From assembly GCA_047600605.1 (NCBI GenBank), contig JASGKK010000002.1:186001-250000 (forward strand): a stretch of 64,000 bases of DNA. The letters run 5' to 3'. The position numbers and the translations under genes were made by a program. Source of the stretch: CAYMZZ01 sp047600605. Its GTDB lineage: Bacteria; Bacteroidota; Bacteroidia; Chitinophagales; Chitinophagaceae. Shown here piece after piece: positions 7,188-17,136 of the stretch (position 1 is its first letter; the number at the start of each line of letters is the position of its first letter). The notes beneath the pieces are model-generated. The model had not been told where the DNA came from and did not search any database. It saw only the letters and a program-made list of their open reading frames with translations.

Positions 7188-8474
7188 TTAGGGCTCCAGT
7201 ATCTTTTCCATCTGCATACTACGGCTTCCTTTGATCAGAAAGCTGGTATTGGCAAACTGCTGCGCCTGCCACCAGCTGCGGGCTTCGGCCACGTTGGCAA
7301 AGCGATGATAGGGATGTTCAAAGCGAAGAAAATCGCCTCCTACCAGGGCCACGTCTTTCCATTGATGCTGCGCGATAAGATCAGCGATGGCTTTATGTTC
7401 GTCAATACTGCCAGGGCCCAGTTCGGCCATTGCTCCCAACAGCAACACCTTATCAGTAGCCTGCAGGCGTGCAAAGTTTTCGATGGCCAGTTTCATACTG
7501 CTGGGGTTGGCATTATAGGCATCCAGGATGATCGTGTTTGTTCCCCGCCTGATCAGTTGCGAACGGCTATTGGAAGGTGTATACTGCTCGATAGCAGCTG
7601 CAATTGTTTTTTCAGGCACATTAAAATGTTTGCCCACAGCTACGGCCGCCAGTACATTGGGCAGGTTGTAGGCGCCTACCAATTGCGTCCGGATCGTTGG
7701 TATGGCAAACCCGGTTTGCATATTTACGATCAGAAAGGGGTCGCTTTGCAGCATGTTTCCCTGCACCTGTACACCGGTCTGCGTACCATATTTTACAATT
7801 GTACCGATCCCTTTGCTCATGTCATGCAGGTAATCATAGTCCCAGTTAACAAACACGGCACCATCCGCAATTGTTCGCAGGTAGTCAAACAGTTCACCTT
7901 TGCCTTTGCGTACACCTTCTTCACCTCCAAAACCTTCGAGATGGGCTTTGCCAACATTGGTGATAAGACCATGTGTAGGCAAGGCATAGCGGCAATAGCC
8001 GGCTATTTCCTGCTGATGATTGGCGCCCATTTCAATAACAGCCATTTCGGCATCGGGGCGTACTTTGAGTAGGGTGAGGGGGACTCCGATATGATTGTTG
8101 AGATTGCCTTCTGTGGTATAAGTGCGGTAGTGAGCGGAGAGTACAGCATGTATCAGTTCTTTGGTAGTGGTCTTCCCGTTGCTGCCGGTGATGGCAATAA
8201 AAGGAATGCTGAACTGATTGCGGTGATGACGCGCCAGCTCCTGCAGCGTGCGGAGTACATCTTTTACCAGGATGGTTTTGCCGCTGATGGCATAAGCCGG
8301 ATCATCTATCACAGCAGCTACGGCACCGGCATCAATCGCCTGTTGTGCAAATGCGTTACCATCAAAATTGCCGCCTTTGAGTGCAAAGAAAATAGTGCCG
8401 GGCCTCAGTTTGCGTGTATCCGTTTCTACAGCAGGATGCTGCAGATAAAGAGCGTATAGTTCTTCTATTGGCAT
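7188..8474 (-). CDS. murF: UDP-N-acetylmuramoyl-tripeptide--D-alanyl-D-alanine ligase
   Basis: A cytosolic Mur ligase adding D-Ala-D-Ala to the UDP-MurNAc tripeptide, the last soluble step of peptidoglycan precursor synthesis. The start is set at ATG 8472-8474 (MPIEELYAL). A longer reading would begin inside the repeat element at 8494-8604. The product is 428 residues, normal for MurF. The ATP-binding GSNGKTTTKE and the Mur motifs (EMGANH, N-terminal DTRKLRPGTIFFAL) are present. It lies between gldJ and the Crp/Fnr gene on the same strand; murF next to gldJ is, as I recall, a common Bacteroidota neighbourhood. Confidence 0.93.
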   Translation of the reverse strand: MPIEELYALYLQHPAVETDTRKLRPGTIFFALKGGNFDGNAFAQQAIDAGAVAAVIDDPAYAISGKTILVKDVLRTLQELARHHRNQFSIPFIAITGSNGKTTTKELIHAVLSAHYRTYTTEGNLNNHIGVPLTLLKVRPDAEMAVIEMGANHQQEIAGYCRYALPTHGLITNVGKAHLEGFGGEEGVRKGKGELFDYLRTIADGAVFVNWDYDYLHDMSKGIGTIVKYGTQTGVQVQGNMLQSDPFLIVNMQTGFAIPTIRTQLVGAYNLPNVLAAVAVGKHFNVPEKTIAAAIEQYTPSNSRSQLIRRGTNTIILDAYNANPSSMKLAIENFARLQATDKVLLLGAMAELGPGSIDEHKAIADLIAQHQWKDVALVGGDFLRFEHPYHRFANVAEARSWWQAQQFANTSFLIKGSRSMQMEKILEP

Positions 8475-8493
8475 GAAACAAATGTAGGAAGTT

Positions 8494-8604
8494 GATTTGA
8501 AGATTTGATGATTTGAGAATTTGAGGATGGGAATACGATGAGTTGATTTGAGGATGATAGTAAGTAAGAGATCTGTCATCTTCAAATTGTCAAATCATCA
8601 AATC
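8494..8604. repeat. Palindromic intergenic repeat, family A (copy 1)
   Basis: Arms 8502-8529 and 8577-8604 are inverted copies matching at 26 of 28 positions. They are built from 8-bp units of the GATTTGAA type. It lies between gldJ and murF. Family A relatives occur at 28153-28274 and 52840-53178. Confidence 0.8.
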
Positions 8605-8670
8605 AGCTATAAAAGCGTTGCCCCGCTTGTGGGCGGGGCAAGAGCTTACTGTAGGTTTATGAACTCGTAT

Positions 8671-10228
8671 TTACCTTTTCTGACGTTTGGTGGGGAATTG
8701 CTGACCCACTTTGCGACCATTACCTTCGGGACTTCCCATGCGATCCATAGCGCAACGGAAACCGAGGGTGCTGAGTGACTGATCTTCTTCGAGGAAGCGG
8801 CGTGCTCCCGGGCTCAGCCAGTAAGCGCGGTCATTCCAGCTACCACCTTTAAATACTCGTGACTTGTCGCTGATCAGGGTAGTTTTACCATAACCATAAG
8901 AAACGAGTGAAGAAGAGTCACCATCCAGATAGTTGATCACATTACCGCGCTGATAGTTGCGGCGGCTTTTGCTTTCTTCATCTGTAACATCCACCATGCG
9001 TATGCGACCGGTAGTGTCATTGATCTGCGCTTCACCGGTAGCAGGGTCTTTATAGATTTTGGTGTATTTGTTACCGCGCATAGGAGCGGGAAGATCATCA
9101 AAATCGAGGCTCGTCATAGGACGATAAACGTCCTGTACCCATTCGCTTACGTTACCGGCCATGTTATACAGACCGAAACCGTTGGGATAGAAAGATTTTA
9201 CTTCAGCAGTATAGAAAGCACGGTCGTTCAAACCACCAGCCACACCGGCGTTATCACCAGAACCGCGTTTGAAGTTAGCGAGGAACTGACCCTGCCAGCT
9301 GCCATGACGTGTGTCGCGCAGACCATTCACGTTAACCGACCAGGGATAGATTTGTTTGTTCGATTGCAACTCTTCACCACGCTTGCCTTCTTTTTTGCTG
9401 GGGCGGGGGTTCTGATCGATCAGACCATAAGCTGCATATTCCCATTCTGCTTCTGAAGGCAGACGGTAATCAGGCATCAGCAGACCGTCTTCGAATGAAA
9501 CCTTGGTACGGGGCTGACCCTGTGCTGTTTTAAGCGGATTCTTTTTTGAAGTAGCTGTTTTGCCGGGAGCTGTCTGATACAGATCCAGCAAATAAGACTT
9601 GGTAGTGAAGTTGTTGCTACCCTGCTGACCTTGCAGGCCCTGGGCGTTGATGTATCCTTTTTTCATCAGGATACCTTCGTTTACCCGGTCACTGCGCCAG
9701 AGACAGAAATCGCTTGCTTGTTTCCAGCTTACACCAACTACAGGATAGTAGTTAAAGCCGGGGTGACGGAAATAATATTCTACCATGGGCTCGTTGTAGC
9801 TAAGCTCGCTACGCCAAACCAGTGTATCGGGTAATGCACCTTCAATAATAGGTACATTCACGGGATCAGAAGGATCGAATACACGCTGCAGCCAGTACAG
9901 ATATTCACGATAGTGAACGTTGGCTACTTCCGTGCGGTCAATATAAAAAGACGGCACAGAAACACGGCGGGGGATATTGTTCCAGTCGCCCATAACGTCC
10001 TCATCTGTCTGGCCCATGGTGAAGGTACCACCCTGAACAAACACGAGGCCGGGACCAGTTTCCTGGTCTTTGGCTTTGGCAACCTGGAAGCCACCCATCT
10101 TTTTGTCATTGTAATTCCAGCCGGTTACATCGGACTGGGCGCTCTTTTTTCTTGAACAGTCCTCCGTTTTTACAGGATGCGAGCAGCATCACACAGGATA
10201 AAAGGATTAATAAGTTTTTCACGCTCAT
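8671..10228 (-). CDS. gldJ: Gliding/type IX secretion lipoprotein GldJ-like, frameshifted
   Basis: A formylglycine-generating-enzyme-fold (SUMF1) lipoprotein of the GldJ/GldK group, anchored in the periplasm and needed for type IX secretion in relatives. The long frame (8671-10098) holds the whole fold (VFVQGGTFTMG, NMAGNVSEWV, FKGGSWNDRAYW, LGFRC). The signal and lipobox (LLASC, start ATG 10226-10228) lie in the neighbouring frame. Between them the expected protein continues only if one A is removed from the A6 run (minus strand) at 10145-10150. Beyond it the frame reads SAQSDVTGWNYNDKKMGGF, typical of this family. Divergence from porU and porV supports GldJ over GldK. The indel may be a sequencing error. 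Confidence 0.75.
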
Positions 10229-10407
10229 TGTTTTTTGCATAAACCTATGAATTGGAATATTTTTAACGGCGGTTTAGGTATTATTATTGTCTGGATAAAA
10301 GATTTTACTGCCGCAAATGCGAATATAGTGACTTTCAGAAAATTACATTTTAGCATAAATACCTTTTTTGCTAAGTGATTCTCCGGTAAACCGATCGTTG
10401 ATTTGCT

Positions 10408-13400
10408 ATGCTGCTGAACCACCGAACCTGGCTGACCTGCTTACTGGTACTGGCACTGCTGCCTGCACAGGCGCAACGGCCATATCGTGACCATTCAGTA
10501 CTGGCTACCGGAGCCTGGTACAGGCTGGGCGTGACCGAATCGGGCATTTACAAGATCGACATTCCTTTACTACAGGCACTGGGGGCGGGGAGCGGATCCA
10601 TACCTTCCGGAGCCGTACGCGTGTTTGGAAATGGCGGACAGATGCTGCCCGAGGCCAACAGTGCTTACCGGTCCGATGATCTGCAGGAGCTGGCTACATG
10701 GATTGAAGATGGGGGCGACGGAGTCCTGAATGCCGGTGATTATATTCTTTTTTATGCAACAGGGCCACATACCTGGATCAAAGATTCTGCTAATCAAACA
10801 TTTCATCATCAACGTAATTTATATTCTAAACAGTCATACTATTTTCTGACAATCGGAGGCGCTGGCCGGCGGATCACTACTGCACCTGCGCTGCCGGCAG
10901 CATCCGTAAGCATTGACCGGTCGCAGGCCCGTTATTTTTATGAACTCGATACATTCAATTTCCTGGCCAGCGGCAAAGAGTGGTATGGCGAAGAATTTGC
11001 TGATGCTCCGGGCAAACTGACCAGCCGCAACTTTAACCTGGCCACTCCGCAGGCAGTAAACGGCTCGTCGTGGACCCTTCGTACAGCCTGCATCGCCCGC
11101 TCAGTAGGTAGTGCCAGCCGTTTTGAAATAGCAGTTAATAATCAGCAGGTTCCGGCGCTGACGATACTTCCTACCGGTGCCAGCCAGTATGATGCTTTTG
11201 CCCAGGAAGGAGCTGGGAGTTATACATTTATGCCTGCTGCGTCCATTTCCCCGGTCAATTATCGGTTTGTACCGGGTAGCTTTAATGCCCAGGGCTGGCT
11301 CAACTGGATCGAATGGCTGGGGCCACAACAGCTGATACTGGGAAATAATGGACAACTGGCTTTTCGCAGTTGGGAGTCGGTAAGTCAGCCAGTAGCCGAG
11401 TTTGTGATCGGGCAGTCTGCTGCTACTACCCGAGTATGGGAGATTACGGATGCTGCCACACCGGTCAATATGCCGGGTGTGCTGACTGGCAGCGACTGGC
11501 GGTTCAGGCAGGAGGGTAACCGCCTGCGGGAGTATATTGCTTTTGAACCCGCCCGGGCCATGCAGCCGCAGCCGCTGGGTCGTATCGCCAACCAGGACCT
11601 GCATGCCGCCCCACCGGCCGATCATATAATAATATATCATCCTTCACTGGCGGCAGAGGCACAGCGACTGGTGGATTTTCACCGTCGTCAAACTGGTCTG
11701 CGTTCACTGGCGGTGAGTACGGAAGCCATTTATAATGAGTTTGCCAGTGGCAGCCCCGACCCCGTAGCGATCCGTGATTTTGCAAAAATGTATTTTGATA
11801 AATACTATCAGTCGGCCGATGACCGGCTGCGGTATCTGTTGCTGCTGGGTGATGCCAGCTATGATTACCTGGATCGTTTAGCGGTCAATACCAACCTGGT
11901 GCCGGCCTATCAGAACAATTTTTCGCTGCAGATTCTTTCTTCCTATGCCACCGATGATTTTTATGGATTCCTCGAAGATGATGAAGATATCAATGCCGGG
12001 GTGGTACTTAATGATCTCGATATCGGCATAGGCCGTGTGCCCGCAGGTAATGCCGTGGAAGCGGCACAGTTTATTGATAAACTGGAAGCCTATGTAAGCG
12101 CCGGTTCACGCGGACCCTGGCGCACACAACTGACACTGGTGGCAGATGACGAAGACGACAACCTGCACCTGCAGGATGCTGAGTCGGTGTCGGCAACAGC
12201 AACATCGGCTATGCCCCGGCTCGATCAGCAGAAAATTTACCTCGATGCATATCCGCAGGAAAGCAATGCTTCCGGTAGCCGTTATCCGCTGGTGGTGCAG
12301 GCACTGGATAACCAGGTTATGAGCGGTACCCTTATACTCAATTATTCGGGACATGGCGGTGCGCGGAGGCTGGCAGAAGAAAGTATACTCGATCAGGATA
12401 TTATCAATGGCTGGAATAATCCGCAGCAATTGCCACTGGTGATAACTGCCACCTGCGACTTTGCTCCTTACGACAACCCGCTACTGCCATCGCTCGGTGA
12501 AAACCTGTTGCTGCGTAAGCATACAGGTGCTATTGCTCTTATGACGACCACACGTATTGTATTTTCCTACAGCAACCGGGTGATGAATAATAATTATCTG
12601 CGGTATGCCCTTACACCTGATGCAGATGGCCGGCCACGCCGCCTGGGCGATGCTGTACGGGAGGCAAAGAATTATACCTACCAGACCTCCGGTGATGTTG
12701 CCAACAACCGCAAGTTCACCTTGCTGGGAGATCCGGGATTGACACTGGCTTTCCCGGCTATGCAGGTGCATATGACCCGGCTTAACGGACAGCCACTGGG
12801 TGTGACCGATACCGTACGTGCCGGTGAAAAAATAACACTCGAAGGCCAGGTGACCGATACGCAGGGGCAACTGCTTCCTGATTTTGATGGTACGGTTTAT
12901 CCTGTATTTTATGACAAACAAAATCAGGTGTCTACACGGGGCAATGATCCCGGTAGCCAGGTCACCCAGTTCAATGCCTGGCAGCATATTATTTTCAAGG
13001 GAAGTGCTACCGTGAAGCAGGGCCGGTTCAGCTTCAGTTTCAAGGTTCCGAAGGATATTAAATACACCTATGGTCCGGGCCGGTGAGTCTGTATGCAGCG
13101 GGCACCAGTACCGATGCAGGCGGTTTGGTGAGTCAGCTACAGGTGGGGGGCTCATCTGCCGGGGCCGATGATGATAAAGAGGGACCGGTAATACGGGCCT
13201 ACCTGAATGACGAAAAATTTGTGAGCGGCAGTATCACCAATGAGCGGCCGGTTTTATTGCTGAAACTGACCGACTCATCGGGGATCAATACGATGGGTAC
13301 GGCAATCGGGCATGACCTGCTGGCGGTGCTGGATGGTGATCCAAACCAGTATTTTGTGCTGAATGAGTGGTATCAGGCCAGTAAGGACCGGTACCAGGAG

Positions 13401-13832
13401 GGGGTGGTAAGGTTTCAGCTACCCCAGCTGAGCCCCGGTCCCCACCAGCTCCGGATCAGGGCCTGGGATGCGGTCAATAACTCAAGTGAAGCCCTGCTCG
13501 ACTTTGTGGTGGCAGATGATCAGGGGTTAACCCTTAGCCATGTTTTGAATTACCCTAATCCATTCACCACACGCACCAGTTTTTGGTTCGAACATAACAA
13601 GCCCGGGCAGGACTTGCAGGTTCGTTTACAGATATTTACAGTGTCCGGACGGGTAATAAAAATGTTGCAGCAAACAATAAACACTCCGGGCAACCGTTCA
13701 TGTGATCTGGAATGGGATGGAAGGGATGAATACGGTCAAAAAGTGGCCAGAGGGGTATACCTTTACAAGCTTTCTGTAACAGCTCCGGGTAAACAAAGAA
13801 AAGAACGGATTGAAAAGCTCGTAGTCTTTTAG
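10408..13832 (+). CDS. porU: Type IX secretion system sortase PorU, frameshifted
   Basis: A gingipain-like (C25) cysteine protease at the cell surface that removes the C-terminal signal of secreted cargo. The first frame (10408-13086) encodes a signal peptide (cleavage after PAQAQ) and the catalytic region with GHGG (His649) and TATCDFA (Cys683). The second (13083-13832) encodes the remaining beta-sandwich and a C-terminal NPFTTRTSFWF/FTVSGRVIK segment that looks like a secretion-tail fold. The protein runs through if one G is added after GGCCGG near 13083 (GPGR continuing VSLYAAG). Combined length is about 1,140 residues, normal for PorU. porV follows 86 bp later. Confidence 0.88.
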
Positions 13833-13918
13833 TTTCGGCTAAAATTCAATATTTTGGAATGGCTTTTTAACCAAAACTTATACTTTTACACTAATTACAC
13901 TATAAAACACACTATCTA

Positions 13919-15037
13919 ATGAGACCAACTGCTTTAAAACTAACTGCGGGAATCCTGTTTTTTTGCGGCCTTGCTCCGGTAGCAAAAGCACAGGTGGATC
14001 CTATCAATGTGGTGACCACCGCCGTTCCTTTCCTTCGCATTTCTCCTGATGCCCGTGCCGGTGGTATGGGTGACCTGGGAATAGCCACATCTCCTGATGC
14101 CAGCGCTGGATTTTGGAATATGGGTAAAGTAGCTTTTAATCAATCTAAAGGAGGCATTGCTGCCACTTATACCCCCTGGCTGAAAGACGTAGTAAATGAT
14201 GTATACCTGGCTGCTCTGTCGGGTTATTATAAGATAGATGACGAGCAGGCGATCAGCGCCAATCTGCGTTATTTCAATCTCGGTCAGATCCAGTTTACCG
14301 ATATGAATGGTAACTCTGTTGGTAATGGTAAGCCGCGCGAATTTGGTATCGATGTAGGCTACTCACGCAAACTTTCCAGCAAAGTAGGCCTGGGTGTTGC
14401 GCTGCGTTATATCAACTCTGACCTGGCTTCCGGTACTGTCAATAGCGGCAATACCTACAAAGTAGGTACTTCTGTAGCCGGCGATATCGGTTTCTATTAT
14501 GACAATAAGAACACTGCTGGTGATGGATTCACTTTTGGCGCTACGCTGACTAACCTGGGTGCCAAGATCGCTTATACAGATAATGCTGATCAGAAAGATT
14601 TCATCCCCGCCAATATTGGCCTGGGTGTTACTTGGAACAAAGCCTTTGATGAGTCAAACAAGCTCATGATCGGTGCTGATTTCAACAAGCTGCTGGTGCC
14701 TGCATTGAAAGATGCTTCTCCTGCAGGTGTTGCTGATTACCGCAACAAAGGTCTGGTTAGCAGCTGGTTCAGCTCTTTCAGCGATTTCCCCGGTCAGGCC
14801 AACGTATCAATTGGTGCTGAATACTGGTACAACAACCAGTTTGCCCTGCGCGGCGGTTATTTCTGGGAAGATAAGTCACGTGGCAATCGTCGTTACTTCA
14901 CGGCTGGTGTAGGTCTTAAATACAATGTATTTGGCCTCAACTTCTCTTACCTGGCTCCTTCAGGTTCAGGAGTTACCCGCAACCCGCTGTCAAACACACT
15001 GCGTTTCTCTGTGTTGTTTGATATTGATGGCGAATAA
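13919..15037 (+). CDS. porV: Type IX secretion outer-membrane protein PorV
   Basis: A 372-residue outer-membrane beta-barrel of the FadL-like PorV/LptO family. In known systems PorV shuttles cargo to the PorU sortase and forms part of the attachment complex. The signal peptide ends near VAKAQ, followed by the family opening VDPINVVTTAVPFLRISPDARAGGMGDLGIAT with its conserved glycines. Alternating hydrophobic strands run to the C-terminal LRFSVLFDIDGE, a typical barrel ending. Its position directly after porU is as in Flavobacterium. A strong bidirectional terminator follows. Confidence 0.93.
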   Translation: MRPTALKLTAGILFFCGLAPVAKAQVDPINVVTTAVPFLRISPDARAGGMGDLGIATSPDASAGFWNMGKVAFNQSKGGIAATYTPWLKDVVNDVYLAALSGYYKIDDEQAISANLRYFNLGQIQFTDMNGNSVGNGKPREFGIDVGYSRKLSSKVGLGVALRYINSDLASGTVNSGNTYKVGTSVAGDIGFYYDNKNTAGDGFTFGATLTNLGAKIAYTDNADQKDFIPANIGLGVTWNKAFDESNKLMIGADFNKLLVPALKDASPAGVADYRNKGLVSSWFSSFSDFPGQANVSIGAEYWYNNQFALRGGYFWEDKSRGNRRYFTAGVGLKYNVFGLNFSYLAPSGSGVTRNPLSNTLRFSVLFDIDGE

Positions 15038-15065
15038 GCTATAGTGCTCCGGCACTTTATCAATA

Positions 15066-15107
15066 AAAGCAGAAGGCCTTCCGCAATCACGGAAGGCCTT
15101 CTGCTTT
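15066..15107. terminator. Strong hairpin terminator after porV
   Basis: An 18-bp perfect stem (15066-15083 with 15090-15107) around a 6-base loop. The stem is A-rich at its 5' end and T-rich at its 3' end, the form of an intrinsic terminator. It ends the porU-porV transcript. Confidence 0.88.
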
Positions 15108-15135
15108 GTGGTAACAGCTATTGCACCGGCTTTGT

Positions 15136-15143
15136 TATTTTTG
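15136..15143 (+). promoter_or_regulatory. -7 box of the ispF promoter
   Basis: TATTTTTG is an exact TAnnTTTG match 28 bp before the ispF ATG, between the porV terminator and the gene. No clear -33 TTG at standard spacing was found. Confidence 0.5.
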
Positions 15144-15170
15144 CAGTTTTTACTATATCAATTTATTCTT

Positions 15171-15653
15171 ATGTCGTTTCGCATTGGTTCAGGTATAGAT
15201 TTTCATCAGCTGGCCGAAGGCCGCGAGTTATGGATTGGTGGCGTACAGATACCGTATCACAAGGGAGGGGTGGGTCATAGTGATGCGGATGTGCTGCTGC
15301 ATGCCATTTGTGATGCCATGCTGGGAGCCCTTTCGCTGGGTGATATAGGTCTGCATTTTCCTGATACAGACGATGCCTACAAGGGAATTGACAGCAAAAT
15401 ATTGCTGCGTCGTACAGTACAGCTGATCGGGGAAAAAGGATATGAAGTGGTTAATATCGACTCTTCCCTTTGCCTCGAAGCTCCCAAAATAAAACCCTGG
15501 GTGCCGGCGATGCTCGAAGCCATCGCCGGAATAATAGGAATAGACACCGGAGATGTATCTGTAAAAGCGACTACTGCAGAAAAAATGGGTTTTGTAGGAA
15601 GAGGGGAAGGGTTGGTTGCTTATGCGACAGTGTTGTTGAAGAAACGAGTTTAA
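15171..15653 (+). CDS. ispF: 2-C-methyl-D-erythritol 2,4-cyclodiphosphate synthase
   Basis: A cytosolic zinc enzyme of the MEP isoprenoid pathway that cyclises CDP-methylerythritol 2-phosphate. ATG 15171 gives 160 residues, the usual size. A longer reading would start upstream of the promoter. Metal ligands GIDFH (Asp9, His11) and the His of GHSDADVLLHAI are present, as are the signatures LGDIGLHFPDTD and VKATTAEKMGFVGRGEG. It is a single gene between a terminator and a family B repeat. Confidence 0.95.
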   Translation: MSFRIGSGIDFHQLAEGRELWIGGVQIPYHKGGVGHSDADVLLHAICDAMLGALSLGDIGLHFPDTDDAYKGIDSKILLRRTVQLIGEKGYEVVNIDSSLCLEAPKIKPWVPAMLEAIAGIIGIDTGDVSVKATTAEKMGFVGRGEGLVAYATVLLKKRV

Positions 15654-15757
15654 AGGGTATAAAGGGTTTAACGAGTTTAAAGCGGGAATGGAGGCACTAT
15701 CAATATCTCCCCATCCCTTTAAACTCTTTATACTCATAATACCCGTTATACTTTTAT
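15651..15757. repeat. Palindromic intergenic repeat, family B (copy 2)
   Basis: An imperfect inverted repeat of 8-9 bp units (TTTAAAGGG, TATAAAGGG on the left; CCCTTTAAA, CTTTATACT on the right) between ispF and dut. The right arm runs into the dut promoter: the -7 box TATATTTG is at 15755-15762. Confidence 0.7.
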
Positions 15758-15767
15758 ATTTGCATCA

Positions 15768-16211
15768 ATGGCAGCACTTCAGATCAAGATCATCAACCGG
15801 TCAGTACACGCATTGCCCTCTTATGCCACTACCGGTTCTTCGGGCATGGATATCAGAGCTAATATTAATGAACCACAGGCGCTAAGACCATTAGAACGTG
15901 CGCTGGTGCCAACCGGTTTGTTTATAGAATTGCCCGAAGGATATGAAGCCCAGATCCGTCCACGTAGCGGACTGGCTGTAAAACAGGGAATTACCTGTCT
16001 CAACACGCCTGGCACCATTGATGCAGATTATCGGGGAGAAATTAAGGTAATCTTAATCAACCTTTCGCAGGACGAACAGGTCATACAACCGGGCGACCGC
16101 ATTGCCCAGATGGTGATTCAGCAAATAACACAGATCAGCTGGCTGCAGGTAGAAGAACTGGAAGTGACAGAAAGAAATGCCGGCGGTTTTGGCCATACAG
16201 GTAAACAATAA
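15768..16211 (+). CDS. dut: Deoxyuridine 5'-triphosphate nucleotidohydrolase
   Basis: A trimeric dUTPase, 147 residues, hydrolysing dUTP to dUMP. All five motifs are visible: SSGMDIRA (I), RPRSGLAVK (II), GTIDADYRGEI (III), GDRIAQMV (IV) and the C-terminal RNAGGFGHTG (V). The -7 box TATATTTG lies 6 bp before the ATG, so the transcript would have a very short or absent leader. The next gene starts 13 bp after the stop, probably in the same operon. Confidence 0.95.
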   Translation: MAALQIKIINRSVHALPSYATTGSSGMDIRANINEPQALRPLERALVPTGLFIELPEGYEAQIRPRSGLAVKQGITCLNTPGTIDADYRGEIKVILINLSQDEQVIQPGDRIAQMVIQQITQISWLQVEELEVTERNAGGFGHTGKQ

Positions 16212-16224
16212 ATTAGAAGCCTAC

Positions 16225-17052
16225 ATGAAGATGATGCGTACTATTGTTTTGCTCACATTAGTTGCCGGCTTGCTGATGGCCTCCTGCCGTTCTACGCGTA
16301 AGATACAGACAGCTATTGCCAAAAAAGATACAGTTATAGCACCTGTGGCATCCGTTGGACCAACCCACGAAGATACCATGCAGTTTATTGGCCAGGCTAT
16401 GAACCGGCTGAGTACCCAGCGTATCAACTTCACTACCTTTTCTGCAAAGATCAATGTAGACTACCAGGGAGGTGACGGAAAAAAATATGATGTGAATGCC
16501 AACCTGCGTATGTATAAGGATAGTGTGATCTGGATATCCATTACTGCCATTTTCGGGATAGAAGGACTGCGGGCTTATATCACCAAAGATTCTGTCAAAA
16601 TACTTAACAAACAGGACAAGATCTACACTGCCCGCAGCGTAAGTTACCTGCAGGAAGTGACAGCCCTGCCACTCACTCTCCATTCACTTCAGGATGTATT
16701 GCTGGGTAACCCGGTATTTGTAGACAGCAACACCGTATCATATGCACGCGGGGATAATAATTCTATATCGCTGCTCAGTATTGGCGACTGGTTCAAAAAC
16801 CTGCTTACCATTAATGGCAACGGCAATCTGGAGAATAGTAAGCTTGATGATATTGACCGCAACCGCAGCCGTACCTGCAACCTGAGTTATGGCGATTATG
16901 AAACAAAGAAAGGCGTCAATTTCTCTACACGCCGGCGTATCACGGTGGCCGAGAAATCGAAACTGGATATCAAGCTCGATTTCAAATCATATGATTTTAA
17001 TGAAACGTTAAGTTTCCCGTTTTCAGTGCCACGCAACTATAAAACGGAGTGA
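16225..17052 (+). CDS. DUF4292 lipoprotein
   Basis: A 275-residue predicted lipoprotein with signal MKMMRTIVLLTLVAGLLMASC (lipobox LMASC). The body resembles the DUF4292 family of Bacteroidota, which has a LolA/LolB-like shape, so a role in outer-membrane lipoprotein or envelope assembly is plausible but unproven. Start ATG 16225 is chosen because it directly precedes the signal peptide. It lies between dut and an EnvC-like gene on the same strand, suggesting a cell-envelope operon. Confidence 0.75.
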   Translation: MKMMRTIVLLTLVAGLLMASCRSTRKIQTAIAKKDTVIAPVASVGPTHEDTMQFIGQAMNRLSTQRINFTTFSAKINVDYQGGDGKKYDVNANLRMYKDSVIWISITAIFGIEGLRAYITKDSVKILNKQDKIYTARSVSYLQEVTALPLTLHSLQDVLLGNPVFVDSNTVSYARGDNNSISLLSIGDWFKNLLTINGNGNLENSKLDDIDRNRSRTCNLSYGDYETKKGVNFSTRRRITVAEKSKLDIKLDFKSYDFNETLSFPFSVPRNYKTE

Positions 17053-17136
17053 TCCGATAAAATTTAACGCGCAATTGCCCGTTATTCTTTTTCCTGATCC
17101 GGCCCCGATTTTTGAACCCAATACAAAAATGGACGT

